Below are positions 1-13,888 of a DNA stretch of 64,000 nucleotides, in pieces (position 1 is the stretch's first letter; every line of letters starts with the position of its first letter). This stretch comes from Sambucus nigra (Eukaryota; Streptophyta; Magnoliopsida; Dipsacales; Adoxaceae), in the NCBI GenBank assembly GCA_949130495.1, contig OX422218.1, positions 43,160,651-43,224,650 on the forward strand, read 5' to 3'. Under the pieces are notes generated by a model that was given only the letters and a program-made list of their open reading frames with translations, did not search any database and was not told the origin of the DNA. The position numbers and the translations under genes are program-made.

Positions 1-49
1 GAAGCCCCATCCCTCTTGTGGATATTCACACCAACGCATGAGTAGCGCA

Positions 50-132
50 ACCTGAGTTCAGCGTTTACTTCTCAAACACCAATACATGAGTTCAACACTC
101 ACTTCTCAAATGCCAACACCTGAGTTCAACAC
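50..132. repeat. 34-bp tandem repeat
   Basis: The words ACCTGAG, ACATGAG and ACCTGAG begin at 50, 84 and 118, giving a 34-bp period and about 2.4 units. Each unit holds TGAGTTCA followed by ACTTCTCAAA. No coding function is seen. Confidence 0.75.
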
Positions 133-2562
133 AAATTGACAAAAGGAATTAAAAGATAGCAAATGAACAACCGTGCTGATATGAGCGCCCAAATGATTCA
201 ATCCTAAATAAAATCAGTTAGTTAGTGTCTGTTCTTTGTGTGAACAAATGAGTCACTACTACAGGCATATATGTGGTGAGATAACTGAAAGAAGGGTGAA
301 ATATTGTTATTGTTTATGAACCAATTATGGAAATTAGAACAACAAAGTTGTAATAAGATGAAACAGGTTAAGAAGAAGGAAATTATTACCACATCATCGG
401 TGACACCAATTATCACCATCCGTACTACCCCATAAATGATATATATGCAGCTACAATGACTCTCAATTTACCTTAGATGACAGGGGACTGGATCTTGGAT
501 GTAATTTTCACCTGATTGCCAATAAGCAATTCCTAGATTGACAATGAAGTTCACAATAGCTTAAAGCCTATCGCTTCTGCTACAAATCAACCGTCATATA
601 TTTAAAGGCAATGTTTGTTGAAATGGGAGTACTACTATGTAGTCTGCTCAGTTATGCATTTCAAGATCGAACCAAATATAGTATCGAATATCAATAGCTC
701 AAAATCTAGTATGGGAAGCAATTAGGTACCCTTTTTATAAGTAATCATAATCATATTTGATAAATGAATCTTGTTGAAATAAAATACATTCTCAAATATT
801 ATTACCATGTGTCTTCAGGTTTGATACCCTTGGTGTGGGTGACATTCTTTGATACTAAAACAAAAGTTAGATTGGTGTATAAACAAAAAGAGTAGTGTAG
901 AATTTTACATGCATAAACCAAAAAATAAAGTCAAATATTACATGTTTCTTCTAGGACTAATCTATAAGTTGGGTTTGATTCCCCTCTGTGGTACTATATC
1001 ATTTCTTTGATCAGAAATGGATTTATATTCAGCACAAAACATCCAAAAATAGAATATCAGTATTAAGATAAAAAAAACTGATAAAACTTATGTAACAAGA
1101 CAAATATTGAGATAAAATTGATCCCAAAACTGATAAAACAATATAATAGGTACTAAAAATCCCAAAACTGACTTCCCCCAATTCGATCAGACCTTTTATA
1201 GTAGACTACTATAAATAAGACTAATACACAAATATAAACATAAAATTAAAAACATTAGACATATACTAAACATCCCAAAATTTAAAACATGAGAGTAATA
1301 CACTAATAACATTTTTAGATTAGAGAACAGAGACTAATATACTGAGGTTTGTAAGAAATAAGTAGGAAAAAAGTTCAATAAATATGCGTTTAACAATGCC
1401 ATAGAATGTATTCATACTAATAAAAAAATGACAGCATAACTTTTGAAACAATGAAAGTTTTAGATGGAGGAAATAGAAATATGACAAAGCACACGATGTA
1501 GTCATACGAATAAAAACATCGTCAGAACATGTATTCTGTTTCAACAGAGTGATATTTCACCGCACCTCCTCATCGACTCTTCTAATCGATGCTCTCGTGT
1601 TTGATACACAGGTCAGCTAACACGATAACAACTATAGGCTGTTGGTACACCTTGTACATCTTCTTTTGTCTCACTGTATTTTTGTTTCTATTTACATTGT
1701 ATGCTGCTGGTCCACTGATCCGCGTTTTAATAAGATATGTTATGTTTCATGTAAAGAAAAAATTATTACGTTTGCTGACAAAATACAGAACATGTCCCCA
1801 ATAATAGTAAGCGGGAAATTTGCTCAAAAAAATGAAATAATACTTATTGAGCAACTCAAAATGAAATGCAGCATACCTCATGTTTTGCATTATTGCAGAA
1901 CATAGGTCAGAATTCCTTGTTATTCTACACCACGCATGCTTTTTAAGAGAAGAGATTTTGAACACGGAGCATATTACCATTTCATCCAACATTAGTTCAA
2001 CGTCAGAAAGTCATTGACGGAGCCAAGAGCTTCCAGTTGAATCAACGGCATGTTTAAACTGAAATGGGATGCATGCCTCTACATATTTCCCTATCTTCCA
2101 CATAAAGGAGCTACAAAAACAACTGAAAATCAAAGATTAATCCCATTTGCAAATTAGAAAAAAACTATATACTGCATTTATTCATGATAAAATATATTTG
2201 AAGAACTATCACAATGATACCAATTTTGTTATCACTCTCCAAGAAGAGAAAGCAAACAAACATGATAAAGTCATATCTAAAGAACTATCACAATTAAAAG
2301 ATTTGTAATGATCCCAATTTTTTGGTAAATAAAAATACTTTATGTAAGTTATGGGTCATACCTATTCAACAGGTATTTCAAATCATTAACAGAAATATAG
2401 CAATATTTTTCTTTGGAGCTGAGAAATCTCAATCAAACATAACTCCTCAACAAACCTAGGGTTTACCAACTAAATAAAAAAACAATGTATATACATATTT
2501 TTTTAAATGGAGATATTGTTTAGGATACAAAGTTGATATAAGGCTTTAACTAATCAATTTAC

Positions 2563-2652
2563 CATATATTTGTGCTCATTTACTTCCCTGCCCAATGCAT
2601 CTAAACGAAGAACAGGAGCCCTAGAAGGCTTTGGCTGGAGAGTGACCTCGAG
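2563..2652 (-). pseudogene. Isolated exon of U4/U6 snRNP protein PRP3 (PRPF3/RDM16 family)
   Basis: This is a 90-bp block of 30 codons with no stop, preceded by TTGCAG and followed by GTAAAT on the minus strand, so both splice sites look intact. The translation contains KPSRAPVLRLDALGREV followed by NEHKYM. From memory of the family, this matches the plant PRP3 stretch with a 'RAP.LR.DALGRE' core that precedes the large conserved PRP3 domain. PRP3 is a core protein of the U4/U6.U5 tri-snRNP in the nucleus. The rest of the protein (usually several hundred residues) is not found nearby, so this is a fragment. The open frame and splice sites suggest a fairly recent origin. The family call rests on about 20 residues. 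Confidence 0.62.
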
Positions 2653-2812
2653 CTGCAATTGTTTACAAAATAGAATTATATCCAAACTAATAACGTCATA
2701 CTGATAGAGCTATGATGTATTGAGTATAGCATTATTTCCATACTATTAGAGAAACAATACATAAACATATTGACATCATAGAGCGAAGATAAGACAGGGC
2801 GTAGAGAAATAC

Positions 2813-2865
2813 CAAGCATGAGGGAGGTGTCCTAGCTCATGTCCGGCGCCAATGATCCAGTTCAC
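2813..2865 (-). other. Exon-like block, unassigned
   Basis: This 53-bp block is preceded by TGATTTAG and followed by GTATTTC on the minus strand. One open frame reads VNWIIGAGHELGHLPHA. The HELGH string resembles a zinc-protease signature, but with only 17 residues and no other support I do not assign a family. The next block in transcript order is the PRP3 exon. Confidence 0.3.
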
Positions 2866-3286
2866 CTAAATCACATAAAATTCTTTAGCTCTTTAGCTTA
2901 GGTGCTATAAAAAAAGTAAAATTCTCATTGATTGATAAAATCATCAAACACACAAAGTTCTAAATAGTTAAGCTACCTTAAATTTTTTACCTAAATTCAA
3001 TTCAAAGCTCCCAATATTGGAGACTTGGAAGTAGTATTAGAAAATACTGTTGTTGACACTGCTAGTTCCACCATTGCAACATCTAAACCTGCACGTGTTT
3101 GCAAATTAATGAACTCTTGTATACTACAAATTAATCAAATAAGGGTAATTATAATTGAGTGTGGTACAATATAATAGAAATGTCTTTTCAAACACACAAC
3201 ATAAAAAATAGACCTTAAATACTACATTAAAACTAAATGGCAGTTTTCAATAAATTGAGAAAACATGTCGATAACTTTTAACTTAC

Positions 3287-3338
3287 CCGGACATCTCCAA
3301 TTGCTTATGGATTCCATTTTGTTGAAGAACTTTAATAG
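3287..3338 (-). other. Exon-like block, unassigned
   Basis: This 52-bp block has a strong acceptor (TTTTTTTCAG) and a perfect donor (GTAAGT) on the minus strand. One frame reads IKVLQQNGIHKQLEMS. The splice context is better than chance would usually give; the product is not recognised. Confidence 0.35.
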
Positions 3339-3869
3339 CTGAAAAAAAGCATGTGTACACTATAAGAGAAGTGTCAAACTTCATTTGAAGCATGAAGTAA
3401 AATCTAAAGTCTTCGATTTGGCATTGCATTAGAAAAAACCAATAAATACAGTAAAACTCATCCTAATGAACATATCTAGTGCCCTAGTTTTCTATTACAC
3501 TACTTGACGAAGGAACATGACAAAAAAAGGAAAATTATAGATGTTATCACTACAAAAAGGGAAAATATACCAACAGAGAAACTTATAAGAAATTCAAAAA
3601 GTATACCTTAACCCTATTACAATATCATTTATTGACAAAAATGAGACTAGTTAAACAATATGCACAAAATTATTGACAAAAATGAGCCTGGTTAAGCGAT
3701 ATGCATAAAATAGGAGTTTTCATTTTGGATTCATTGATTTTTTAGGCCATCAGCTATATTTTGAAAATAAATAGCCCTAATTGAACCATGACTTGAAAAG
3801 CTGAAGTCTAAAACTGATGAGTACATAGATTGAAGATGAAACAGAACATGTGAGTAAAAGGTTACTTAC

Positions 3870-3900
3870 AGAAACATTTTATTGAATCGAACATGGAGAT
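3870..3900 (-). other. Short exon-like block downstream of a CT-rich leader
   Basis: This 31-bp block lies between TTTTGTTTTGTAG and GTAAGTAAC on the minus strand. It sits just downstream of the ATG-containing leader around 4098. It may be the second exon of the decayed locus. No product can be assigned. Confidence 0.3.
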
Positions 3901-4272
3901 CTACAAAACAAAAAAAGTTACAACAAAATACAGCAACAATAGTTGGTTCTGGAAAAATCTTTGAGCCGAGTGGAAGAAAAAGATGAAGAGTGGCCTTTTG
4001 GCGTTGTGGTGGAGAACCAATTTTGGATTTCTGTGAGATGAATTCATGATGGTGGGTTTAGAGAGAGAGGGGGGAGGGGAATCACGAGGAGCTGACATTA
4101 GAGGAAAGTGAAATGGATGTGTTTAGTTTGGGCGGGATTCGAAAATCGTTTGGGCGGGCTAAAATATTTGGGGGTGGAATCAGGGCCATTGATTTGGCAA
4201 GGGAAGAGATGTGGTCAAATCAGAGCCGTTATTGTGCTTTTATATTTTTCTCAATTCAAAAACCATTCCATC

Positions 4273-5940
<1,668 letters not shown>

Positions 5941-6554
5941 TACTTTGTAGAATTATTCTTTAAAATAATTCTAACAGAGGAGACAACCATTACTGCTAGT
6001 GCACAAATTTGAATGGGTCAAGACTTATCTGAGCATATCTTATTTAGATACATGGTTATACGACTCTAATATAATAAAACTAATATTACGTATACCATTT
6101 TCTGTGATTCTTTTTTATTATTCCAGTGATATGTTTAATATATACTCACTGTAATTTATAATTCATATGATTTAATTATAAACAATAGCAAAAAATAGTT
6201 ACAGAAAAAAATATACATAATATTATCCTTTCCCTAAACATAAGGTAAAGCACTTAATACCATTTCTAGTATGAGATTTATAAGTTTTTTCTTTTAAATT
6301 TTTTGGGGGAAAGGGGAATTAAAAAAAAATCTTTTTACTCTACTACCTCATATCTATAGGATATGAATTCCTATTCCCAAGGTGTCATAATGAAAGTTAA
6401 CAGAATTCAGAGGTGTGTACAATTATTTATAGGGCTCTTGATATTAGATTTTATGTTATTATATTTCATTAACATTTAATTTTGTTAAATTAAAATGTAA
6501 TTCGATCTTTAAGTGAATTTAATTTATCGTATTTATAATTAATATATATTTTAG

Positions 6555-6637
<83 letters not shown>

Positions 6638-7049
6638 CGTGTACATGTGTGTGCGTGTGTGTGTGTGATGATTATATATTATATTTAGGGTTGGTTGTCT
6701 TGTTTGATTGGATTAAGCATGGTAAAAGCTTTTAAAATAGATCTCAAGCTCAATACTTTTATCAACTTCTATCGACCCCACGCGTTTTGTATTTAACCAG
6801 TCCGAATATAATTTTTACTTTAGCCCAGAATTTTTTGACAGCCATATATTTCTTTACCTATTCCATGTATGTTTTGTTGGCAAACTTTATGTTGTCCCCT
6901 CTTAAAATCTTTAGAATGACGCCTCGGGGCCCAACAAACCACTGCCTTAGGCAGACTTCGGGTCCCGCTCTCTATTGACTCGATTAGCTTCATGATCTGT
7001 CCCATCCATCTTTCATCATATTTTATAATCTTCAAAACTATATATAATC
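5941..7049. other. AT-rich gap without recognisable gene
   Basis: The stretch between the truncated LTR and retroelement R1 contains one microsatellite (6556-6667). It also has a minus-strand open frame at 6820-7035 (71 codons, Lys/Arg-rich, starting MKIIKYDERWMGQIM) that I do not recognise and would not call a gene. Confidence 0.6.
6556..6667. repeat. Compound microsatellite (TA)n(GT)n
   Basis: About 30 TA units are followed by an interrupted GT tract of about 50 bp. No coding content. Confidence 0.95.
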
Positions 7050-8076
7050 TGTAAAACCCCCCATTTTCTCACATAAAGGTTGACTAAACACGATACGCCC
7101 AAGAAGGGGCTTATGAAAAATTCATAACATTCTTATCACTGATAAATATAAATAGCCTTTGTTCTTTATCAAAGTTCACAACAAATAAAATCATCTAAAT
7201 TAAAACTGAATTAATATATGAATGTAGTATTGAATGTCCATATTGTAAAGATGAGTACAAACTGATATAAATAAACTCTCGTGCTTATGTCCATACAATT
7301 TCTACATGTAATAAAATAATTAAATGAAGACAACCTATACTAGAATCAATATAACATAATTTGCTACCTCCAAAGAAACTACAAGTCCGATCCATCGCCC
7401 ATTCTGCTATCTCGATTTACGAGAAAACCTAGGGGATAACATTTATAATTTTTGGTCAGAGCCCTAAAGTTGCAAGGATTCTTCACCAATAAATATGCAA
7501 AATGTACCAAACTGACACTTCGTTCTCTCTATCGAGGCTCACATGTATCGAGTATCTCACCTCCCATCCAGAAGGAGTCCTACTCGTAACCTCAAACAAA
7601 TAGTAATTAAGAATTCCATTGTCTAATCTGACATGTAATGATAAAGTCATCTAGTTATGTGTCAACTGAAAGGGAGTGTTTAAACCTAACACCCCAATCC
7701 CTGGGTTAACTTCGTAATGCTGCGTACTAAATTACGTATAAATATAGTGCACATTTTACCTCATATAAAGTTCCTTAACCCTTAGTATACCCCATCGGAC
7801 AATTTTTTTTTAATTCGCAACAATTATTTTCTACATTATTAGAATATAATTTTCGTTCTCTTTTATTACCGTCTACATTCTTAAAAATCCCAATAATTAT
7901 TCTTATTAATAATTGTCTACTGCATTAGACAAATAAAACTTATTTTCATTACCAATTATCCACATTGCTATTTTAATCCAAGTTCTTAATCAATAAGTAT
8001 TTTCTACATCCATAGATTGTGAAATGCATTCTCATCTAAGGAAGACCAAAATGTGTAAATAGATAAATACACATAT

Positions 8077-8080
<4 letters not shown>

Positions 8081-8128
<48 letters not shown>
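8081..8128. repeat. (AT)n microsatellite in the R1 LTR
   Basis: About 24 AT units. The sister LTR has only a short TATATATG stretch at the homologous position near 14850. Confidence 0.95.
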
Positions 8129-8130
<2 letters not shown>

Positions 8131-9739
8131 CACACGAAGACATCTATCTTCGGCATCCCATTCGTTCACTATCGGTAATACCCAAAGGATTCCCTCATTC
8201 TAAAACAAGTAACAACATAACACCAGTGAGTGGGGCGGTACCTACACAGTACACCAGTTCACGACCCATACCCAGTAGTGACAAAATATCCCCGCATCTA
8301 CGCCTACCTCTCATAATTGGCGTAGCTACGTAGCACCTATAATATTATGACCTAACAATATGCTTAGCCCACTTATACCGACGTGTGCTCCGGTCCCGAA
8401 CGCGTGCACCCTAACCAATAGGACGGTCTATGAACCGAGTTATGTCCACAAAAAATAATCTAATATGTATTATCATCCTATATGTATAAGCTGTTACTCT
8501 ATGACCCCTTTTACCTAAGGAATCTACATCCATATTAATATAGCCATCTCGGCTTATTATAACATATTAGTCAGTTATTACATAACTCGTATTAAGTCAC
8601 TATCTTACAACTTTACCCAAATTAAATATTAAGTGTCGTATTTTTCCTCCAAGGCTTAAAACTCACATTTATTTCTCCATGATATACAGATATAGTTATC
8701 CCCAAACTAACCTTCCCAAAACATATAGTTATTTCATCATGTTGTTATCATGGCTTAGAATTAAACTCCTTTATATTGTTAATAATTATTCACTTCTTGT
8801 TACCTTTATAATAAGGTTTATACGTACATATAAAAGGGATTCACTAATCTGAACCAGTAATTTCACCCCAATTACTATCACAACCGATGATAACCATAAT
8901 GACTTAGCCCACTAGGCTTAAGAAACTTTTTTGCTTAGTATCCATACACAGTAATAATTTGAGGAAGCTAGCCATTAATTATATTCTTAAACATTCGAAG
9001 AATTTCTAATAAGTAATTAATTCATTTAAACTTATCCCATTTCAAATCAAAATATTATCGTCGCATATTTTAGGGTCTTATCATCTATGTGACCTTACTA
9101 AAATTACCCAATCTTCTTGATACATCCCCGCCTTCTAATATATTTATTTCATATAGCTTTATTCAAGAATCACATGTAGATCATATGTTCATATAGTTAA
9201 CTTCTAATTTACGTCATCTCCATACCACGAACCCATCCCGATTTAACTGCGTATATAATGTCATAACAATATCATTAATATATTGGAATAAGTCTATATC
9301 CCTCACTTGAACAAAAATGGCCTCTACACCCTTTCATAGGAAAATCATAACTATTAAAAAATAAAAAAAATATGAGGTCGGCTCCTACACGATCATAAAA
9401 AAAAGATATACAAGAAGGTGTACCTAATTGATGCAATAGGAACACATAATAGATTCGGTTATCCTAGTAAGAAGAGAACATGTATTCTTTGCAAATGAGA
9501 TTTTTCTAATCAATTCTAAATGCAGGAAACTTTGTTCTAGTGATTCAATAAACTAATTTATGATAAGCTAATGAGGTATAGCATGTAATGGGAACATTCT
9601 AAACAAGATTTCTATTCCAAATCATCCTCAAACATTAAAAATTAATCAAAGAGTTTCAAGAACCTTAGAGTATGCAAGTCTCATCTAATTTCAAAAATCA
9701 ATAACATAATTCAAGATTATAAAATAGTCATTCACATAG

Positions 9740-10835
9740 CTTAGGCTAAGCATAAGTTTTGGAATATTCCTCTACCATTTGATTCATGCCACCACAAAGC
9801 CCGAAGAGCCAACATCTATAACTTTCGATCAACTCCACCTCATGAAGGTATAACGCTATTTAAAGTTTAAATTTATTCCTCAAATTTATTTTTAGATTTT
9901 TAATTTTATTAAAACTAGAAACACGATTGTTTATTTAAAACTCAAGGCATTTTTCTTCATTTAACAGTTTTTCAAAATATGCGTACCTCATTCAAACGAG
10001 ATCCTATTTTTGTTTGAAGTATTGTTTGAAGTTTACTTCGGTCGAATATCAAACGAGGGCGTATTGTTTTAGGTTGTTTGAACATCCTTCAAACGAGATA
10101 GATTAGTCATTTGAACGAGATCCATTCTCGTTGGAAGGAACTTCTATTCTCGTTCAAACGAGATTCAAAATTCGTGCGAACGATCCGCCACCTCAAAATT
10201 TGTGTTTGTTTTATAAATACTTGTTTCGCATTTATTTTTGTTAAGACTTTTGCCATAACTGTTTATGTATACTTTTAGCAAAAGTTTTCAAACTTTTAAT
10301 TTGAGAAAACCTTTTTAATTCACAATTAACAATTTCAGAATATTTTTGAGTGAATAAAGTTTAAACCCCATAGTTTATATCCTTGAATACATAACCTTTG
10401 TGGAGAAGGCATCTCCACAGGTAACTTGTGAAACTCGAGGGGTTTACTGCTGAAGATGAAGGACTGAGGTTCTTGTGATTCTTACGACGATCATTGCTGA
10501 AGAAAGGATGCGGTCTTGTTATTCTTGAGAGGATCATAATAGATTCATTTATAAAATTTGTAAGTTGCAATTTTGTAAATTTTATAAAGTAAATAAAAGG
10601 TTTTACCCGAAAGGTTTTTTTCCTGAAACTTTATTTTGATTACATGCTTGGTTTGATTTACGTTATGAATCACATAGTTGCATGGTCTAGGGCTAAAGGA
10701 ATTAAAATTAGTGTGGGTTGTCATCTGAATTTAATAAGTTAACGCCATTGGACTATAGAACACTCTCAATAATATAGATAACATATAAACAATTGGAGCT
10801 AAATCTTAACCCTTAAACTACAAATCCCCCAAAAC
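9740..10835 (+). mobile_element. Ty1/copia-type LTR and leader piece inserted in the R1 LTR
   Basis: This block is absent from the sister LTR, where TCCTACACATGAGTTCTAC runs through near 16475. It resembles 48870-49870, which lies just upstream of a copia gag. Shared features in order are: clustered CAAACGAGAT words, a TATA-like TTATAAATAC (10214), CAAAAGTTTTCA, a TGTGGAGA...TCTCCACA hairpin (about 10399-10420), TCGAGGGG, and a tract ending in AATAAAAG. The exact ends and target duplication are unclear, so it may be a solo LTR that has lost its edges or an LTR plus leader. Confidence 0.6.
9991..10166 (+). repeat. Array of CAAACGAGA motifs in both orientations
   Basis: Copies of (T)CAAACGAGAT or close variants start at about 9992, 10049, 10089 and 10111. 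Inverted copies follow at 10127, and there is a back-to-back pair at 10148-10163 (TCTCGTT-CA-AACGAGA, a perfect 7-bp stem). The array lies just upstream of the TATA-like box. The copy near 49080-49260 keeps degenerate versions. It could be a U3 enhancer array; that role is inferred. Confidence 0.7.
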
Positions 10836-12120
10836 TAGTTCTATTATGGATTTTGAAATTAAACATTCCAAATATTGATTTTTGCACAGAGGAAGAATGT
10901 ATTTAAGATTACAATACGTGAATATCATTAAAATTATATCAAAACTCAAGAACCCCACACATTATTACATTACATCAAGATTTAAATGATATTCTAACCA
11001 TGCATTCAACATTAATGCAAGAGTAGAACATTTTTAATTAGAATGGAAGGAGAATCCTTGCTTGAAAAGAGTAGAAGAGCCTCTATTTTCTTCCTCCTAG
11101 GGTGGTTCTTCCTCTCTCCAAACGTGTCTGGCCACCAAAAGTGGTGTGGGGTGATTATGGAACCCTATGGATGATCATACTCATTTAAATATAATTTTAT
11201 ATGGGTTAAATTCAGAGTTCTCCAATGGGCAAAACTAAGGACCCTAAAGAGGTCTCTATTCATGGCCAGTTTGACCCGAAACTCTACACAAGGTCCTACC
11301 CAACCCCTAGATCCAATTTTAAACAATTAAAATGTGTAATGAAGTATTATAATCACATTCAAAAGTCTATAAGTACTCTGTACATTTATTTGTATGTTCC
11401 ATCATTATCATATACACATATCCTCAATACGGCATAAATAAATTAGCGGGTCATCAATATATTCGCGACTATCTCCATTATTTGCAAGATATTGTCATAC
11501 CATAAAATCATATCACATTTACTAAGAATTCTATTTAAAGTAAATACTCGCGTATAATTAAACATACTCATTTAATCCTTACGCCAAATTAAAGATAAAT
11601 ACCATTATTTCATCTGAATAATAATTCCCATAATTTTAGTTGAATCAATGAGATAAATTAAAGAGTCATCCCCATCGGTCATAATGTTATTGGGGCACCC
11701 ACATATTCCACATTATATGTACACGCACGCGTACCATTAACAATTATAAATGGCACATATACTTCTAATATGTACCATTCACACCTAGAATATATGTACA
11801 ATTATCTTGAGTCAATACTACTATAATTTGCATTCGTATCCCATGAGATTAAAATGAAGGGCTCACATATGCCTATAATAGTGTACTATCGCCTGAACAC
11901 CCACATGTCACACTCACAAGCATCAATCAACGATTATAAAACATGACTGCACACCTATATCCATACCATTTATACATATAAGGTATAAGTATATCTCAAT
12001 ACTCTATAGACCATACTCATACTCTTCTCTATTCGATGCGTACCGTCATTACATGCGTACCGCTTATTAAATATAACGTTTGAGGGCCAAAGCTCGCTGA
12101 ATTACCAACACTTGCTAAGT

Positions 12121-12180
12121 TTCATGCGTGGGGCATCTCGTAAGTGAAATCCAAACAAGGAACCCTTCTGATACACTAAT
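12121..12180 (-). repeat. Shared ~60-bp box, copy 1 (R1 internal region)
   Basis: The plus strand reads TTCATGCGTGGGGCATCTCG, then a copy of GAAATCCAAACAAGGAACCC and GATACACTA. It is one of seven copies in the window, in sense orientation with its host element when read on the minus strand. Confidence 0.75.
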
Positions 12181-13872
12181 ACATAGATTCATCGATCACC
12201 AAGGCACATTTGGCTTAAAACCAAACATGAACCAATACACTAACCATAAAATTCTAAAATTTACCCATTTTCGAACAAACCACTTATCCTTTACAAGAGT
12301 TTTACCAAACTCATTTAAAGTCAACCGACTTTACCATGCCCAACACTTCAATCACCTTGACCTAGGTAAGACATTCTCTATTCGTATTTAATCTTTAAAG
12401 CGCTTAATCATTTCTAAATCTCAAAAGGCATACCCATTCTAATCAGGTCTACCATCACCACTTCAATAACAATGTCACTATACAAACATTGAACATGATC
12501 ATACACATCTCAATAACTGAAGTTATCACTAGCCTTGCTTCTACTTTGTTGACAATAGTTTCCAAGGCAATACTTCCCCAAAAAATACTATTACTTTATC
12601 CCATAAACGTATTCCCTCCATAAAAGACCCTTTCTCCAACCTGAGCGTAACCATATCTATACCATAACTTTCGAGTTCATACACACGCATTTATCTCCTT
12701 GAGTTATTAAAATTTCTAAATTACACCCACATATTGCTTCCCCAAGCATACCCAGTTTTTTTAAAAGGTCCTTGCATGACCTAAGTTCCAATCGAAATCT
12801 TTCGCATTAAAACTAGGCTCACCCATAATAATTACTCACAAGAACCATCATGACCATGATGGACAACAATTTCTAACCAATCTTGTCTTCGAGACATGAC
12901 CACAATTCGTATAAGTCCCCATAAGATTAACATATTCCAAGTAACTATAAATCCATTCCTAACAAAAATATCACACTCCGACATAGCTAACAAATAGGGC
13001 TAAGCTAAACATAAGCCTCCCAGTATACATTTAGATACTTATACACACCAAAGTAACAATGTCCGCTCTCATCAATGTTGAACTAATGTAAAATACTAGC
13101 GCAAATACGAAGTCCATCTCCTCCAATGCACTAACAAACCCCTACTTAATACTAAGTCCCAATATTAAACAAAAACATATCTTATATACTCCAAAGTAGG
13201 AAAAAGGTATCCTATCATAGAAACTATACTTGGTTCCTTTCTCTGCAATAAAATTAATTTATAACTGAATGCCCTCACACTGTGGGTCCTGGCCTTGTCA
13301 TCCTTACTTCTTCTGAAAATTGAAACTCTTATATCCTTCATACCGACTATTCATTTTGAATACTGAAAAGTCTCGAGTCCTTGAACAAATACTATCACCG
13401 ATCTTGCCATGCCGAGATGTCATCGTAAAAGAAAAATCTCTTTCCCCCCTTGTCTTCATTTGTGAATTAAAAATGTGTGAGAAAACTTCCATTCGAACTT
13501 CACTCGAAACTAATCACTATTTAATTGGTCCCGTTCTTCGATCGTGGTGATGGACCATTACTACCGTAGCGCCTCTCCAATTCAATCCAAGCGAACTAAC
13601 CTTTACTTATTCATTATTCTTCATTATTACATCCTCATTCCCTCTTAGTGTATTCCTTTCATTTAATACATACCAAATTCCTTGAACTTATAGCAAATCT
13701 AGTGAGTGACCCACACAAAGGTCTCTACAGCTCTTTTTCCAAAACTAATCTCTTGCATTAATGGGTAGTAACGACTCCCGAAGTATAATAGATTCTTAAT
13801 CTTAAGTATATACATGAAATGATGAAATGCAAAATATAACGAGCTCAAACACATTTCTTAAGGAAACTAGAT

Positions 13873-13888
13873 CCATGCTCTGATACCA
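13873..13888 (-). other. Primer-binding site of R1 (initiator Met tRNA)
   Basis: The minus strand reads TGGTATCAGAGCATGG, the standard plant LTR-retrotransposon site complementary to the 3' end of initiator Met tRNA. It lies two bases inside the LTR edge (TGCAACTACTACC on the plus strand from 13891). This fixes the orientation of R1. Confidence 0.85.

Larger units (their letters stand above)
1..4100 (-). pseudogene. Gene-like minus-strand segment made of exon-sized blocks, no intact ORF
   Basis: Read on the minus strand, this stretch contains short blocks flanked by polypyrimidine-AG acceptors and GT donors, at 3870-3900, 3287-3338, 2813-2865 and 2563-2652, separated by AT-rich intron-like DNA. 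One block is a PRP3 exon, listed separately. At the 5' side, an ATG at 4098 opens a 65-codon frame in a CT-rich leader. The upstream flank (4102-4250) contains GGGCGGG words. No long ORF joins the blocks. This could be a decayed gene, a noncoding transcript, or gene pieces captured by a transposon; the last fits the similar exon scraps in the Helitron at 30969-45158, but no transposon end is visible here. Outside the blocks I see only AT-rich sequence. Confidence 0.4.
7050..11660 (-). mobile_element. 3' LTR of R1
   Basis: Starts TGTAAAACCCCCC then ATTTTCTCACATAAA, matching the block at 13891. The two run in parallel, for example ACATC.ATCTTCGGCATCCC at 8137 and 14871, and AGGGTGGTTCT at 11099 and 16748. 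Similarity fades near 11660, and the terminal GGGGTATTACA and polypurine tract expected there are not found, so the far end is deleted or mutated. It contains a copia-type insertion at about 9740-10835 and an AT microsatellite at 8081-8128. Small ORFs inside are incidental. Confidence 0.7.

Noticed and set aside
2813..2865. HELGH string as evidence for a zinc metalloprotease exon
   Set aside because: Only 17 residues, no upstream or downstream domain, and the neighbouring exon is from an unrelated splicing protein.
6820..7035. 71-codon minus-strand ORF (MKIIKYDERWMGQIM...)
   Set aside because: Composition is plausible but there is no recognisable domain, and the end is close to the R1 insertion edge; not enough to call a gene.
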